NCBI GenBank assembly: GCA_964020155.1 | Contig: OZ026566.1 | Span: forward strand, 4,230,151-4,294,150 | Length of the DNA: 64,000 bases | Source of the DNA: Chondrilla cf. caribensis | Taxonomy: Eukaryota; Porifera; Demospongiae; Chondrillida; Chondrillidae | Direction of reading: 5' to 3' | Shown: in pieces, positions 18,256 through 31,014 of the stretch | How the letters are laid out: every line of letters begins with the position of its first letter | How positions within the stretch are numbered: position 1 is the stretch's first letter | Notes under the pieces: model-generated | What the model was told of the DNA's origin: nothing | The model's database searches: none | The model's input: only the letters and a program-made list of their open reading frames with translations | Position numbers and translations under genes: made by a program

Positions 18256-19963
18256 ATGGCTGCAGTCAAGGGAAGCAAGATTCAAAAGAAGGTACATTAG
18301 ACCATACACTCCATAAACCGTCGACCTGATTAGACAAGTACAGCCCCTATCACGTAGAGGTACGATATAGTCTACATTCCTGCTCAGTAACTATCGATTA
18401 ATGAAACAGATAAAAAGTAGTAGTGTGTTGTAGATTTGGTCGTGTTTAAGTTAATATTTATAATTTCTCACACTCGCTATCTTTCACGTTCAGAGAGAGG
18501 AAGACCCCGATGTGTGGTTGTCGAAGTCTCTCAGCTACTTGACAAGACACGGAGCCGAAAAAGAAGGACTGAAAGTAGAAAAAGGTGTGTTCCCGTTCGC
18601 CCCGTACGTCGAACGTTCGTACCATGATATGGAGGAGTGGGGTAACTCGGAATGAATAGGTGACTTGGAACAGGCCTCTTTTCACATACTTGGTGTTGAG
18701 CTATGGACAAATGTTTTCTGATGTAGAATCTCATATCTATGGCGGAAACATCGTTGTGAACATCTATCAAAAGTTCAACATGAAGAGTGCCTGAGACTCG
18801 CCATTCCAAGTCACCCCAGTGTTCCAAGTACCACACTCTACCCCATACCCAGATATTAGTATTCAGAGTGTGCTGTGATCTGATACCACTGGGTCATCCC
18901 ACAGGGGGCTACATAGCTGTCGATGCCATACTGGCTCTGCCCGGGTTCAAGAAGAAAGGACTGACCAGGAACGATGTTGAGAGAGTCGTCGTGAACAATA
19001 GCAAGCAGCGATTCAGCCTTAAGACAGATGAGAATGAGCAGGTCTTCATCCGTGCCAACCAGGGTCACACCATGGAGGTGGAGGACCTGGAGCTGTCGGA
19101 GATACTGCATCCGGAGGAAGCACCTGTGGTCGTTCACGGAACCTACCTCAGGTGTCTGGAATCCATCAAGAAAGACGTGTGTGCGGTATTGTAGTTGGCT
19201 GCATTGTGTTTTTGCTATCATGGGTTTTCTTTACAGTTATATTGACCTGTGTCCTTACATTCTGTCCCTGTGTTCTGTGTCTATATTGTCTCCTTGTACC
19301 ATGTCATTGTAGCAGGCGTCATTGCTGACAACTTTCCCTTGAAGCAAACTTGTTCAGACACTTTTGTAGTTCTTTTAAAATATCCACTCGTCATTGTGTA
19401 GGGTCTGTGCAGGATGAAGAGGAACCATATCCACTTTGCACCAGGTGTTCCTGGAGATTGTGAAGTCATTAGTGGTCAGTGTATGGTGTGTTTCTGTCAC
19501 TGCTTCAATCTGTTTCTATCACAGGCATGCTGTGTTTCGATCTCAGATGTTCAGTGTTTTTTCATCACAGGCATGCTGTGTTTCGATCTCAGATGATTTT
19601 TGTTTCTATGCACATGTGTATGTACACATGTATGTCAATAGAAGCTTTTAAGGTGTCTTCCATTTTGCCTTCTTCAGGAATGAGAACAACCTGCCAGGTG
19701 CTAATATTTGTTGACCTCAAGACAGCTCTCAATGGTTAGGAGTGTGGTAAGGGGTACTTTATGCTGTATATTGACTTGTAACTGTGCTCACCGTTTGGAT
19801 GTAGATGGCTATAAGTTTTACCGCTCAGCCAATAATGTTATTTTATGTCCCGGAAATGAAGATGGCTATCTTCCGTCGGTATATTTTGCCAAGATAGAAG
19901 AAATTAAGTGTGAGTATGTGTGTGTGGTGTGCATGGAAACGTGTGTGTGTGTGTGTGTGTGTG

Positions 19964-20026
<63 letters not shown>

Positions 20027-20039
20027 GTGCATTTGTGCA

Positions 20040-20100
<61 letters not shown>

Positions 20101-20316
20101 ATTTGTGCGTGCATAAGTGCATACATGCATGAATGTCTGTTTGCATGTGAGTTGCTATGCATCACCAGTATATGCATTCATGTTCATATGCACATACACG
20201 TGTACTAACTTCACAATCACGCACTGTATATACGTATAATATGAAACACAGAGTATGCTGGAAATTCCAGACAAGCTTGGAATATCACTCTTATCTTTCT
20301 CCCATGCAGAAAATGA
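18256..20316 (+). CDS. TRPT1: tRNA 2'-phosphotransferase 1 (Tpt1/KptA family)
   Basis: Removes the 2'-phosphate left at a tRNA splice junction by transferring it to NAD+. Exons: 18256-18291, 18494-18584, 18905-19176, 19402-19474, 19678-19734, 19805-19907, 20310-20316. Phases agree and total 639 nt (212 residues). Conserved Tpt1 blocks are visible in order: LSKSLSYLTRHGA, GGYIAVDAIL, FIRANQGHTM, HGTYLRCL, NHIHFAPG and YRSANNVILCPG. These carry the Arg-His-Arg-Arg set that binds NAD+ and RNA phosphate. The start MAAVKGSKIQKK is preferred over an out-of-frame ATG 8 nt upstream. The final exon adds only the last codons and stop. If that acceptor is wrong the protein changes only after IEEIK. Intron 6 is full of GT repeats. 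Confidence 0.92.
19495..19592. repeat. ~50-bp tandem duplication, TRPT1 intron 4
   Basis: Two near-identical copies containing atcacaggcatgctgtgttt. Each copy contains a pyrimidine-CACAG string that resembles a 3' splice acceptor, upstream of the real acceptor at 19677. Confidence 0.75.
19930..20100. repeat. GT microsatellite, TRPT1 intron 6
   Basis: About 170 bp of GT on the sense strand with few interruptions, starting about 22 nt after the exon 6 donor. Confidence 0.9.
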
Positions 20317-20494
20317 ACGGTCTGGAACTGAGTTTTGTACATTGTCAATTAATTATTTATATAATGTATTATCAAATTGATATCAAATATATTTAATATT
20401 CACATAATTGCAGACATGAATTCCATTGCCTCTCTGATATTTAGTATTTAGTAAGTTAGTAGTGACTAGCAAACCAAGTAGGCTATATGTATAA

Positions 20495-20524
20495 ATATAT
20501 ATATATATATATTTATTTATATTA

Positions 20525-20552
<28 letters not shown>
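20495..20552. repeat. AT microsatellite
   Basis: TA dinucleotide runs around a short ATTTATTTATATTAAAT core. A polyadenylation-type aataaa follows at about 20552, downstream of TRPT1. Confidence 0.8.
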
Positions 20553-20558
<6 letters not shown>

Positions 20559-20609
20559 AGAGCATGTATGTATGAATTATATGAAACTAAATATACATAC
20601 TTGTATGCA

Positions 20610-20984
20610 TACATTTGTATGTATAGTCCTTATGATGCTAGGTATAGACCTTGTAGTGACAAAAACTCAAATTTTTTTATTGTTAATCACGACCTCTCTA
20701 TTCTCTATGTTATGCATCATAGGATGTGTGTATGATATCTACCAGGAGTGTATCCATCCACGCATGAGTGTAATATGCCTTGTGGTGATAACTCAGGTGA
20801 TTCAACATCCCATTGCTGGTCACCAAGGGCTGCCTGGTGTCTGTGCCAAACTCACCAACACAATTTGGGATGCATATAAACCGTCCTGAGTGTGCTATGG
20901 GCCTCGTGTTGACAAGTATGAAAATGTCAATTTTTATGCTTGTCACCACGGCCTCTCCTGTGTGCACATAATGTATAATCATGT
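20610..20984. repeat. Satellite family C, left flank
   Basis: About three diverged monomers of ~125-130 bp sharing gtgctatgggcctcgtgttg-like and gtcaccacggcctct-like strings. The same family recurs at 33062-33400 on the far side of the satellite array. An open frame of 105 codons across it is not supported as a gene. Confidence 0.65.
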
Positions 20985-23900
20985 CTCCTTAAAATATCAT
21001 GTTGACACGCCCCTTCTCCCATGAGCTACGCAAAAAGGTGCTTAACGTTTTTTGATACTATACCTTCCCATACATTAAAAAATATTAAGCACCTCCGGAT
21101 GTAGTTAGGGTTTGGGACCACCTACAGAGATGAAAGTTGTTTCATACGTTAGTATAGGTCCACAGCTAGGTCTCCATAATATATCATGTTGACACGCCCC
21201 TTCTCCCATGAGCTATGCAAAAAGGTGCTTAACGTTTTTTGATCCTATACCTTCCCATACATTAAAGAAATATTAAGCACCTCCGGATGTAGTTAGAGTT
21301 TGGGACCACCTACGGAGATAAAAATTGTTTCATGAGGTAGTATAGGTCCACAGTTAGGTCTCCATAAAATATCATGTTGACACGCCCCTTCTCCCATGAG
21401 CTATGCAAAAACGTGCTTAACGTTTTTTTGATCCTATACCTTCCCATACATACATTAAAATATATTAAGCACCTCCGGATGTAGTTAGAGTTTGGGACCA
21501 CCTACGGAGATGAAAATTGTTTCATCAGTTAGTATAGGTCCACAGCTAGGTCTCCATAATATATCATGTTGACACGCCCCTTCTCCCATGAGCTATGCAA
21601 AAAGGTGCTTAACGTTTTTTGATCCTATACCTTCCCATACATTAAATAATATTAAGCACCTCCGGATGTAGTTAGGGTTTGGGACCACCTACGGAGATAA
21701 AAATTGTTTCATGAGGTAGTATAGGTCCACAGTTAGGTCTCCATAAAATATCATGTTGACACGCCCCTTCTCCCATGAGCTATGCAAAAAGGTGCTTAAC
21801 GTTTTCTGATACTATACCTTCCCATACATTAAAGAAATATTAAGCACCTCCGGATGTAGTTAGAGTTTGGGACCACCTACGGAGATAAAAATTGTTTCAT
21901 GAGGTAGTATAGGTCCACAGTTAGGTCTCCATAAAATATCATGTTGACACGCCCCTTCTCCCATGAGCTATGCAAAAACGTGCTTAACGTTTTTTTGATC
22001 CTATACCTTCCCATACATTAAAAAAATATTAAGCACCTCCGGATGTAGTTAGAGTTTGGGACCATCTACGGAGATAAAAATTGTTTCATGAGGTAGTATA
22101 GGTCCACAGTTAGGTCTCCATAATATATCATGTTGACACGCCCCTTCTCCCATGAGCTATGCAAAAAGGTGCTTAACGTTTTTTGATCCTATACCTTCCC
22201 ATAAATTAAAAAATATTAAGCACCTCCGGATGTAGTTAGAGTTTGGGACCACCTACGGAGATGAAAATTGTTTCATAAGTTAGTATAGGTCCACAGCTAG
22301 GTCTCCATAATATATCATGTTGACACGCCCCTTCTCCCATGAGCTATGCAGAAAGGTGCTTAACGTTTTTTGATCCTATACCTTCCCATACATTAAATAA
22401 TATTAAGCACCTCCGGATGTAGTTAGGGTTTGGGACCACCTACGGAGATAAAAATTGTTTCATGAGGTAGTATAGGTCCACAGCTAGGTCTCCATAAAAT
22501 ATCATGTTGACACGCCCCTTCTCCCATGAGCTATGCAAAAAGGTGCTTAACGTTTTTTTGATCCTATACCTTCCCATACATTAAAAAAATATTGAGCACC
22601 TCCGGATGTAGTTAGGGTTTGGGACCATCTACGGAGATAAAAATTGTTTCATGAGGTAGTATAGGTCCACAGTTAGGTCTCCATAATATATCATGTTGAC
22701 ACGCCCCTTCTCCCATGAGCTACGCAAAAAGGTGCTTAGCGTTTTTGATCCTATACCTTCCCATACATACATTAAAATATATTAAGCACCTCCGGATGTA
22801 TTTAGAGTTTGGGACCACCTACGGAGATGAAAGTTGCTTCATGAGGTAGTATAGGTCCACAGTTAGGTCTCCATAAAATATCGTGTTGACATGCCCCTTC
22901 TCCCATGAGCTATGCAAAAAGGTGCTTAACGTTTTTGATCCTATACGTACCTTCCCATACGTACATTAAAAAAATATTAAGCACCTCCAGATGTAGTTAG
23001 AGTTTGGGACCACCTACGGAGATAAAAATTGTTTCATGAGGTAGTATAGGTCCACAGTTAGGTCTCCATAAAATATCATGTTGACACGCCCCTTCTCCCA
23101 TGAGCTATGCAAAAAGGTGCTTAACGTTTTTTGATCCTATACCTTCGCATAAATTAAAAAATATTAAGCACCTCCGGATGTAGTTAGAGTTTGGGACCAC
23201 CTACGGAGATAAAAATTGTTTCATAAGTTAGTATAGGTCCACAGCTAGGTCTCCAAAATATATCATGTTGACACGCCCCTTCTCCCATGAGCTATGCAAA
23301 AAGGTGCTTAACGTTTTTTGATCCTATACCTTCCCATACATTAAAAAATATTAAGCACCTCCGAATGTAGTTAGAGTTTGGGACCACCTACGGAGATGAA
23401 AATTGTTTCATGAGGTAGTATAGGTCCACAGCTAGGTCTCCATAATATATCATGTTGACACGCCCCTTCTCCCATGAGCTACGCAAAAAGGTGCTTAGCG
23501 TTTTTGATCCTATACCTTCCCATACATACATTAAAATATATTAAGCACCTCCGGATGTATTTAGAGTTTGGGACCACCTAAGGAGATGAAAATTGTTTCA
23601 TAAGTTAGTATAGGTCCACAGCTAGGTCTCCATAAAATATCATGTTGACACGCCCCTTCTCCCATGAGTTATGCAAAAAGGTGCTTAACGTTTTTTGATC
23701 CTATACCTTCCCATACATTAAAAAATATTAAGCACCTCCGGATGTAGTTAGGGTTAGGGACCACCTATGGCGATGAAAAGTGTTTCATGAGGTAGTATAG
23801 GTCCACAGCTAGGTATCCATAAAATATCATGTTGACACGCCCCTTTTCCCATGAGCTACGCAAAAAGGTGCTTAGCGTTTTTGATCCTATACCTTCCCAT

Positions 23901-24288
23901 ACATACATTAAAATATATTAAGCACCTCCGGATGTAGTTAGAGTTTGGGACCACCTACGGAGATGAAAGTTGCTTCATGAGGTAGTATAGGTCCACAGTT
24001 AGGTCTCCATAAAATATCATGTTGACATGCCCCTTCTCCCATGAGCTATGCAAAAAGGTGCTTAACGTTTTTGATCCTATACGTACCTTCCCATACGTAC
24101 ATTAAAAAAATATTAAGCACCTCCGGATGTAGTTAGAGTTTGGGACCACCTACGGAGATAAAAATTGTTTCATGAGGTAGTATAGGTCCACAGTTAGGTC
24201 TCCATAAAATATCATGTTGACACGCCCCTTCTCCCATGAGCTATGCAAAAAGGTGCTTAACGTTTTTTGATCCTATACCTTCCCATAC
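20985..24288 (+). repeat. Satellite A, left block (~187-bp monomer, ~18 copies)
   Basis: Head-to-tail monomers of ~187 bp with conserved segments gacacgccccttctcccatg, ggtgcttaacgtttttt and aagcacctccggatgtag. Each monomer holds a 9-bp inverted repeat GGTGCTTAA/TTAAGCACC about 40 bp apart. Sub-variants recur in the same order about 1.14 kb apart (22.69 kb and 23.83 kb), pointing to a higher-order period near six monomers. Occasional 61-63-codon frames on the minus strand are by-products. Confidence 0.95.
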
Positions 24289-27200
24289 GTACGTAGCACC
24301 ACAGTCAATGTATGGGGGAGGATAGGGAAAAAATACACTTAGCACCATCCTGCATATCTTGTGGGACATGGGGCGTGTCACCCTGATATTTTCAACAAAT
24401 CTAGTTGGAGATGTGAACTAAGTTATGAAACACTTCCCATCACTTTGTGTGCTCTGTAACCCTTGTTATTCAAAGTGGTGCTATGGCCAAATTTTGGCCA
24501 TAGCACCACAGTCAATGTATGGGGGAGAATAGGGAAAATACACTTAGCACCATCTTGCATATCTCGTGGGGGAAGGGGCATGTCACCCTGATATTTTCAA
24601 CAAATCTAGTTGGAGATGTGAACTAAGTTATGAAACACTTCCCATCACTTTGTGTACTCTGTAACCCTTGTTATTCAAAGTGGTGCTATGGCCAAATTTT
24701 GGCCATAGCACCACAGTCAATGTATGGGGGAGAATAGGGAAAAAATACACTTAGCACCATCCTGCATAGCTCGTGGGAGAGGGGGCGTGTCACCCTGATA
24801 TTTTCAACAAATCTAGTTGGAGATGTGAACTAAGTTATGAAACACTTCCCATCACTTTGTGTACTCTGTAACCCTTGTTATTCAAAGTGGTGCTATGGCC
24901 AAATTTTGGCCATAGCACCACAGTCAATGTATGGGGGAGAATAGGGAAAAAATACACTTAGCACCATCCTGCATATCTCGTGGGAGAGGGGGCGTGTCAC
25001 CCTGATATTTTCAACAAATCTAGTTGGAGATGTGAACTAAGTTATGAAACACTTCCCATCACTTTGTGTGCTCTGTAACCCTTGTTATTCAAAGTGGTGC
25101 TATGGCCAAATTTTGGCCATAGCACCACAGTCAATGTATGGGGGAGAATAGGGAAAATACACTTAGCACCATCTTGCATAGCTCGTGGGAGAGGGGGCGT
25201 GTCACCCTGATATTTTCAACAAATCTAGTTGGAGATGTGAACTAAGTTATGAAACACTTCCCATCACTTTGTGTACTCTGTAACCCTTGTTATTCAAAGT
25301 GGTGCTATGGCCAAATTTTGGCCATAGCACCACAGTCAATGTATGGGGGAGAATAGGGAAAAAATACACTTAGCACCATCCTGCATAGCTCGTGGGAGAG
25401 GGGGCGTGTCACCCTGATATTTTCAACAAATCTAGTTGGAGATGTGAACTAAGTTATGAAACACTTCCCATCACTTTGTGTACTCTGTAACCCTTGTTAT
25501 TCAAAGTGGTGCTATGGCCAAAATTTGGCCATAGCACCATCCTGCATAGCTCGTGGGAGAGGGGGCGTGTCACCCTGATATTTTCAACAAATCTAGTTGG
25601 AGATGTGAACTAAGTTATGAAACACTTCCCATCACTTTGTGTACTCTGTAACCCTTGTTATTCAAAGTGGTGCTATGGCCAAATTTTGGCCATAGCACCA
25701 TAATGCATAGCTCGTGGGAGAGGGGGCGTGTCACCCTAATATTTTCAACAAATCTAGTTGGAGATGTGAACTAAGTTATGAAACACTTCCCATCACTTTG
25801 TGTGCTCTGTAACCCTTGTTATTCAAAGTGGTGCTATGGCCAAATTTTGGCCATAGCACCACAGTCAATGTATGGGGGAGAATAGGGAAAAAATACACTT
25901 AGCACCATCCTGCATATCTCGTGGGAGAGGGGGCGTGTCACCCTGATATTTTCAACAAATCTAGTTGGAGATGTGAACTAAGTTATAAAACACTTCCCAT
26001 CACTTTGTGTACTCTGTAACCCTTGTTATTCAAAGTGGTGCTATGGCCAAATTTTGGCCATAGCACCACAGTCAATGTATGGGGGAGAATAGGGAAAAAA
26101 TACACTTAGCACCATCCTGCATATCTCGTGGGAGAGGGGGCGTGTTACCCTGATATTTTCAACAAATCTAGTTGGAGATGTGAACTAAGTTATGAAACAC
26201 TTCCCATCACTTTGTGTACTCTGTAACCCTTGTTATTCAAAGTGGTGCTATGGCCAAATTTTGGCCATAGCACCATCCTGCATATCTCGTGGGAGAGGGG
26301 GCGTGTCGCCCTGATATTTTCAACAAATCTAGTTGGAGATGTGAACTAAGTTATGAAACACTTCCCATCACTTTGTGTGCTCTGTAACCCTTGTTATTCA
26401 AAGTGGTGCTATGGCCAAATTTTGGCCATAGCACCACAGTCAATGTATGGGGGAGAATAGGGAAAAAATACACTTAGCACCATCCTGCATATCTCGTGGG
26501 AGAGGGGGCGTGTTACCCTGATATTTTCAACAAATCTAGTTGGAGATGTGAACTAAGTTATGAAACACTTCCCATCACTTTGTGTACTCTGTAACCCTTG
26601 TTATTCAAAGTGGTGCTATGGCCAAATTTTGGCCATAGCACCATCCTGCATAGCTCGTGGGAGAGGGGGCGTGTCACCCTGATATTTTCAACAAATCTAG
26701 TTGGAGATGTGAACTAAGTTATGAAACACTTCCCATCACTTTGTGTACTCTGTAACCCTTGTTATTCAAAGTGGTGCTATGGCCAAATTTTGGCCATAGC
26801 ACCATCCTGCATATCTCGTGGGAGAGGGGGCGTGTCGCCCTGATATTTTCAACAAATCTAGTTGGAGATGTGAACTAAGTTATGAAACACTTCCCATCAC
26901 TTTGTGTACTCTGTAACCCTTGTTATTCAAAGTGGTGCTATGGCCAAATTTTGGCCATAGCACCATCCTGCATATCTCGTGGGAGAGGGGGCGTGTCGCC
27001 CTGATATTTTCAACAAATCTAGTTGGAGATGTGAACTAAGTTATGAAACACTTCCCATCACTTTGTGTGCTCTGTAACCCTTGTTATTCAAAGTGGTGCT
27101 ATGGCCAAATTTTGGCCATAGCACCACAGTCAATGTATGGGGGAGAATAGGGAAAAAATACACTTAGCACCATCCTGCATATCTCGTGGGAGATGGGGTG

Positions 27201-30200
27201 TGTCACCCTGATATTTTCAACAAATCTAGTTGGAGATGTGAACTAAGTTATGAAACACTTCCCATCACTTTGTGTGCTCTGTAACCCTTGTTATTCAAAG
27301 TGGTGCTATGGCCAAATTTTGGCCATAGCACCACAGTCAATGTATGGGGGAGAATAGGGAAAAAATACACTTAGCACCATCCTGCATATCTCGTGGGAGA
27401 GGGGGCGTGTCACCCTGATATTTTCAACAAATCTAGTTGGAGATGAGAACTAAGTTATGAAACACTTCCCATCACTTTGTGTGCTCTGTAACCCTTGTTA
27501 TTCAAAGTGGTGCTATGGCCAAATTTTGGCCATAGCACCACAGTCAATGTATGGGGGAGAATAGGGAAAAAATACACTTAGCACCATCCTGCATATCTCG
27601 TGGGAGAGGGGGCGTGTCACCCTGATATTTTCAACAAATCTAGTTGGAGATGAGAACTAAGTTATGAAACACTTCCCATCACTTTGTGTGCTCTGTAACC
27701 CTTGTTATTCAAAGTGGTGCTATGGCCAAATTTTGGCCATAGCACCACAGTCAATGTATGGGGGAGAATAGGGAAAAAATACACTTAGCACCATCCTGCA
27801 TATCTCGTGGGAGAGGGGGCGTGTCACCCTGATATTTTCAACAAATCTAGTTGGAGATGTGAACTAAGTTATGAAACACTTCCCATCACTTTGTGTGCTC
27901 TGTAACCCTTGTTATTCAAAGTGGTGCTATGGCCAAATTTTGGCCATAGCACCACAGTCAATGTATGGGGGAGAATAGGGAAAAAATACACTTAGCACCA
28001 TCCTGCATAGCTCGTGGGAGAGGGGGCGTGTCGCCCTGATATTTTCAACAAATCTAGTTGGAGATGTGAACTAAGTTATGAAACACTTCCCATCACTTTG
28101 TGTACTCTGTAACCCTTGTTATTCAAAGTGGTGCTATGGCCAAATTTTGGCCATAGCACCATCCTGCATATCTCGTGGGAGAGGGGGCGTGTCACCCTGA
28201 TATTTTCAACAAATCTAGTTGGAGATGTGAACTAAGTTATGAAACACTTCCCATCACTTTGTGTGCTCTGTAACCCTTGTTATTCAAAGTGGTGCTATGG
28301 CCAAATTTTGGCCATAGCACCACAGTCAATGTATGGGGGAGAATAGGGAAAAAATACACTTAGCACCATCCTGCATAGCTCGTGGGAGAGGGGGCGTGTC
28401 ACCCTGATATTTTCAACAAATCTAGTTGGAGATGTGAACTAAGTTATGAAACACTTCCCATCACTTTGTGTACTCTGTAACCCTTGTTATTCAAAGTGGT
28501 GCTATGGCCAAATTTTGGCCATAGCACCACAGTCAATGTATGGGGGAGAATAGGGAAAAAATACACTTAGCACCATCCTGCATATCTCGTGGGAGAGGGG
28601 GCGTGTTACCCTGATATTTTCAACAAATCTAGTTGGAGATGTGAACTAAGTTATGAAACACTTCCCATCACTTTGTGTACTCTGTAACCCTTGTTATTCA
28701 AAGTGGTGCTATGGCCAAATTTTGGCCATAGCACCATCCTGCATAGCTTGTGGGAGAGGGGGCGTGTCACCCTGATATTTTCAACAAATCTAGTTGGAGA
28801 TGTGAACTAAGTTATGAAACACTTCCCATCACTTTGTGTACTCTGTAACCCTTGTTATTCAAAGTGGTGCTATGGCCAAATTTTGGCCATAGCACCATCC
28901 TGCATATCTCGTGGGAGAGGGGGCGTGTCGCCCTAATATTTTCAACAAATCTAGTTGGAGATGTGAACTAAGTTATGAAACACTTCCCATCACTTTGTGT
29001 ACTCTGTAACCCTTGTTATTCAAAGTGGTGCTATGGCCAAATTTTGGCCATAGCACCACAGTCAATGTATGGGGGAGAATAGGGAAAAAATACACTTAGC
29101 ACCATCCTGCATATCTCGTGGGAGAGGGGGCGTGTCACCCTGATATTTTCAACAAATCTAGTTGGAGATGTGAACTAAGTTATGAAACACTTCCCATCAC
29201 TTTGTGTGCTCTGTAACCCTTGTTATTCAAAGTGGTGCTATGGCCAAATTTTGGCCATAGCACCACAGTCAATGTATGGGGGAGAATAGGGAAAAAATAC
29301 ACTTAGCACCATCCTGCATAGCTCGTGGGAGAGGGGGCGTGTCGCCCTGATATTTTCAACAAATCTAGTTGGAGATGTGAACTAAGTTATGAAACACTTC
29401 CCATCACTTTGTGTACTCTGTAACCCTTGTTATTCAAAGTGGTGCTATGGCCAAATTTTGGCCATAGCACCATCCTGCATATCTCGTGGGAGAGGGGGCG
29501 TGTCACCCTGATATTTTCAACAAATCTAGTTGGAGATGTGAACTAAGTTATGAAACACTTCCCATCACTTTGTGTGCTCTGTAACCCTTGTTATTCAAAG
29601 TGGTGCTATGGCCAAATTTTGGCCATAGCACCACAGTCAATGTATGGGGGAGAATAGGGAAAAAATACACTTAGCACCATCCTGCATAGCTCGTGGGAGA
29701 GGGGGCGTGTCACCCTGATATTTTCAACAAATCTAGTTGGAGATGTGAACTAAGTTATGAAACACTTCCCATCACTTTGTGTACTCTGTAACCCTTGTTA
29801 TTCAAAGTGGTGCTATGGCCAAAATTTGGCCATAGCACCATCCTGCATATCTCGTGGGAGAGGGGGCGTGTCACCCTGATATTTTCAACAAATCTAGTTG
29901 GAGATGTGAACTAAGTTATGAAACACTTCCCATCACTTTGTGTACTCTGTAACCCTTGTTATTCAAAGTGGTGCTATGGCCAAATTTTGGCCATAGCACC
30001 ACAGTCAATGTATGGGGGAGAATAGGGAAAAAATACACTTAGCACCATCCTGCATATCTCGTGGGAGAGGGGGCGTGTTACCCTGATATTTTCAACAAAT
30101 CTAGTTGGAGATGTGAACTAAGTTATGAAACACTTCCCATCACTTTGTGTACTCTGTAACCCTTGTTATTCAAAGTGGTGCTATGGCCAAATTTTGGCCA

Positions 30201-30990
30201 TAGCACCATCCTGCATAGCTTGTGGGAGAGGGGGCGTGTCACCCTGATATTTTCAACAAATCTAGTTGGAGATGTGAACTAAGTTATGAAACACTTCCCA
30301 TCACTTTGTGTACTCTGTAACCCTTGTTATTCAAAGTGGTGCTATGGCCAAATTTTGGCCATAGCACCATCCTGCATATCTCGTGGGAGAGGGGGCGTGT
30401 CGCCCTAATATTTTCAACAAATCTAGTTGGAGATGTGAACTAAGTTATGAAACACTTCCCATCACTTTGTGTACTCTGTAACCCTTGTTATTCAAAGTGG
30501 TGCTATGGCCAAATTTTGGCCATAGCACCACAGTCAATGTATGGGGGAGAATAGGGAAAAAATACACTTAGCACCATCCTGCATATCTCGTTGGAGAGGG
30601 GGCGTGTTACCCTGATATTTTCAACAAATCTAGTTGGAGATGTGAACTAAGTTATGAAACACTTCCCATCACTTTGTGTACTCTGTAACCCTTGTTATTC
30701 AAAGTGGTGCTATGGTCAAATTTTGGCCATAGCACCATCCTGCATAGCTCGTGGGAGAGGGGGCGTGTCGCCCTGATATTTTCAACAAATCTAGTTGGAG
30801 ATGTGAACTAAGTTATGAAACACTTCCCATCACTTTGTGTACTCTGTAACCCTTGTTATTCAAAGTGGTGCTATGGCCAAATTTTGGCCATAGCACCATC
30901 CTGCATAGCTCGTGGGAGAGGGGGCGTGTCACCCTGATATTTTCAACAAATCTAGTTGGAGGTTATGAAACACTTCCCATCACTTTGTGT
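24289..30990 (-). repeat. Satellite B, central block (207/160-bp monomers, ~36 copies)
   Basis: Nearly identical monomers in two lengths: about 21 long (~207 bp) and 15 short (~160 bp). Short copies lack 47 bp lying between two direct AGCACCA strings. Each monomer contains the inverted repeat ggtgctatggcc/ggccatagcacc around a 7-nt AT loop. Read on the minus strand, B aligns with satellite A (gacacgcccc, ctctcccacgaga, atgcaggatggtgcttag-like, cccatacatt), so it is a relative in inverted orientation. Private variants (tcgccctaat, tagcttgtggg, gtgttaccctg) recur in order 1.3-1.5 kb apart between 27.95 and 30.5 kb. Confidence 0.95.
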
Positions 30991-31014
30991 ACTGACACAA
31001 AGTGATGGGAAGTG
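30971..31014. repeat. Perfect 20-bp fold-back at the B/A junction
   Basis: cacttcccatcactttgtgt is followed by actg and then its exact reverse complement. The first arm is ordinary B sequence. The second arm runs straight into satellite A in the opposite orientation. Confidence 0.95.

Noticed and set aside
20572..20889. 105-codon plus-strand frame
   Set aside because: Lies in family C repeats, is hydrophobic by base composition, and has no support.
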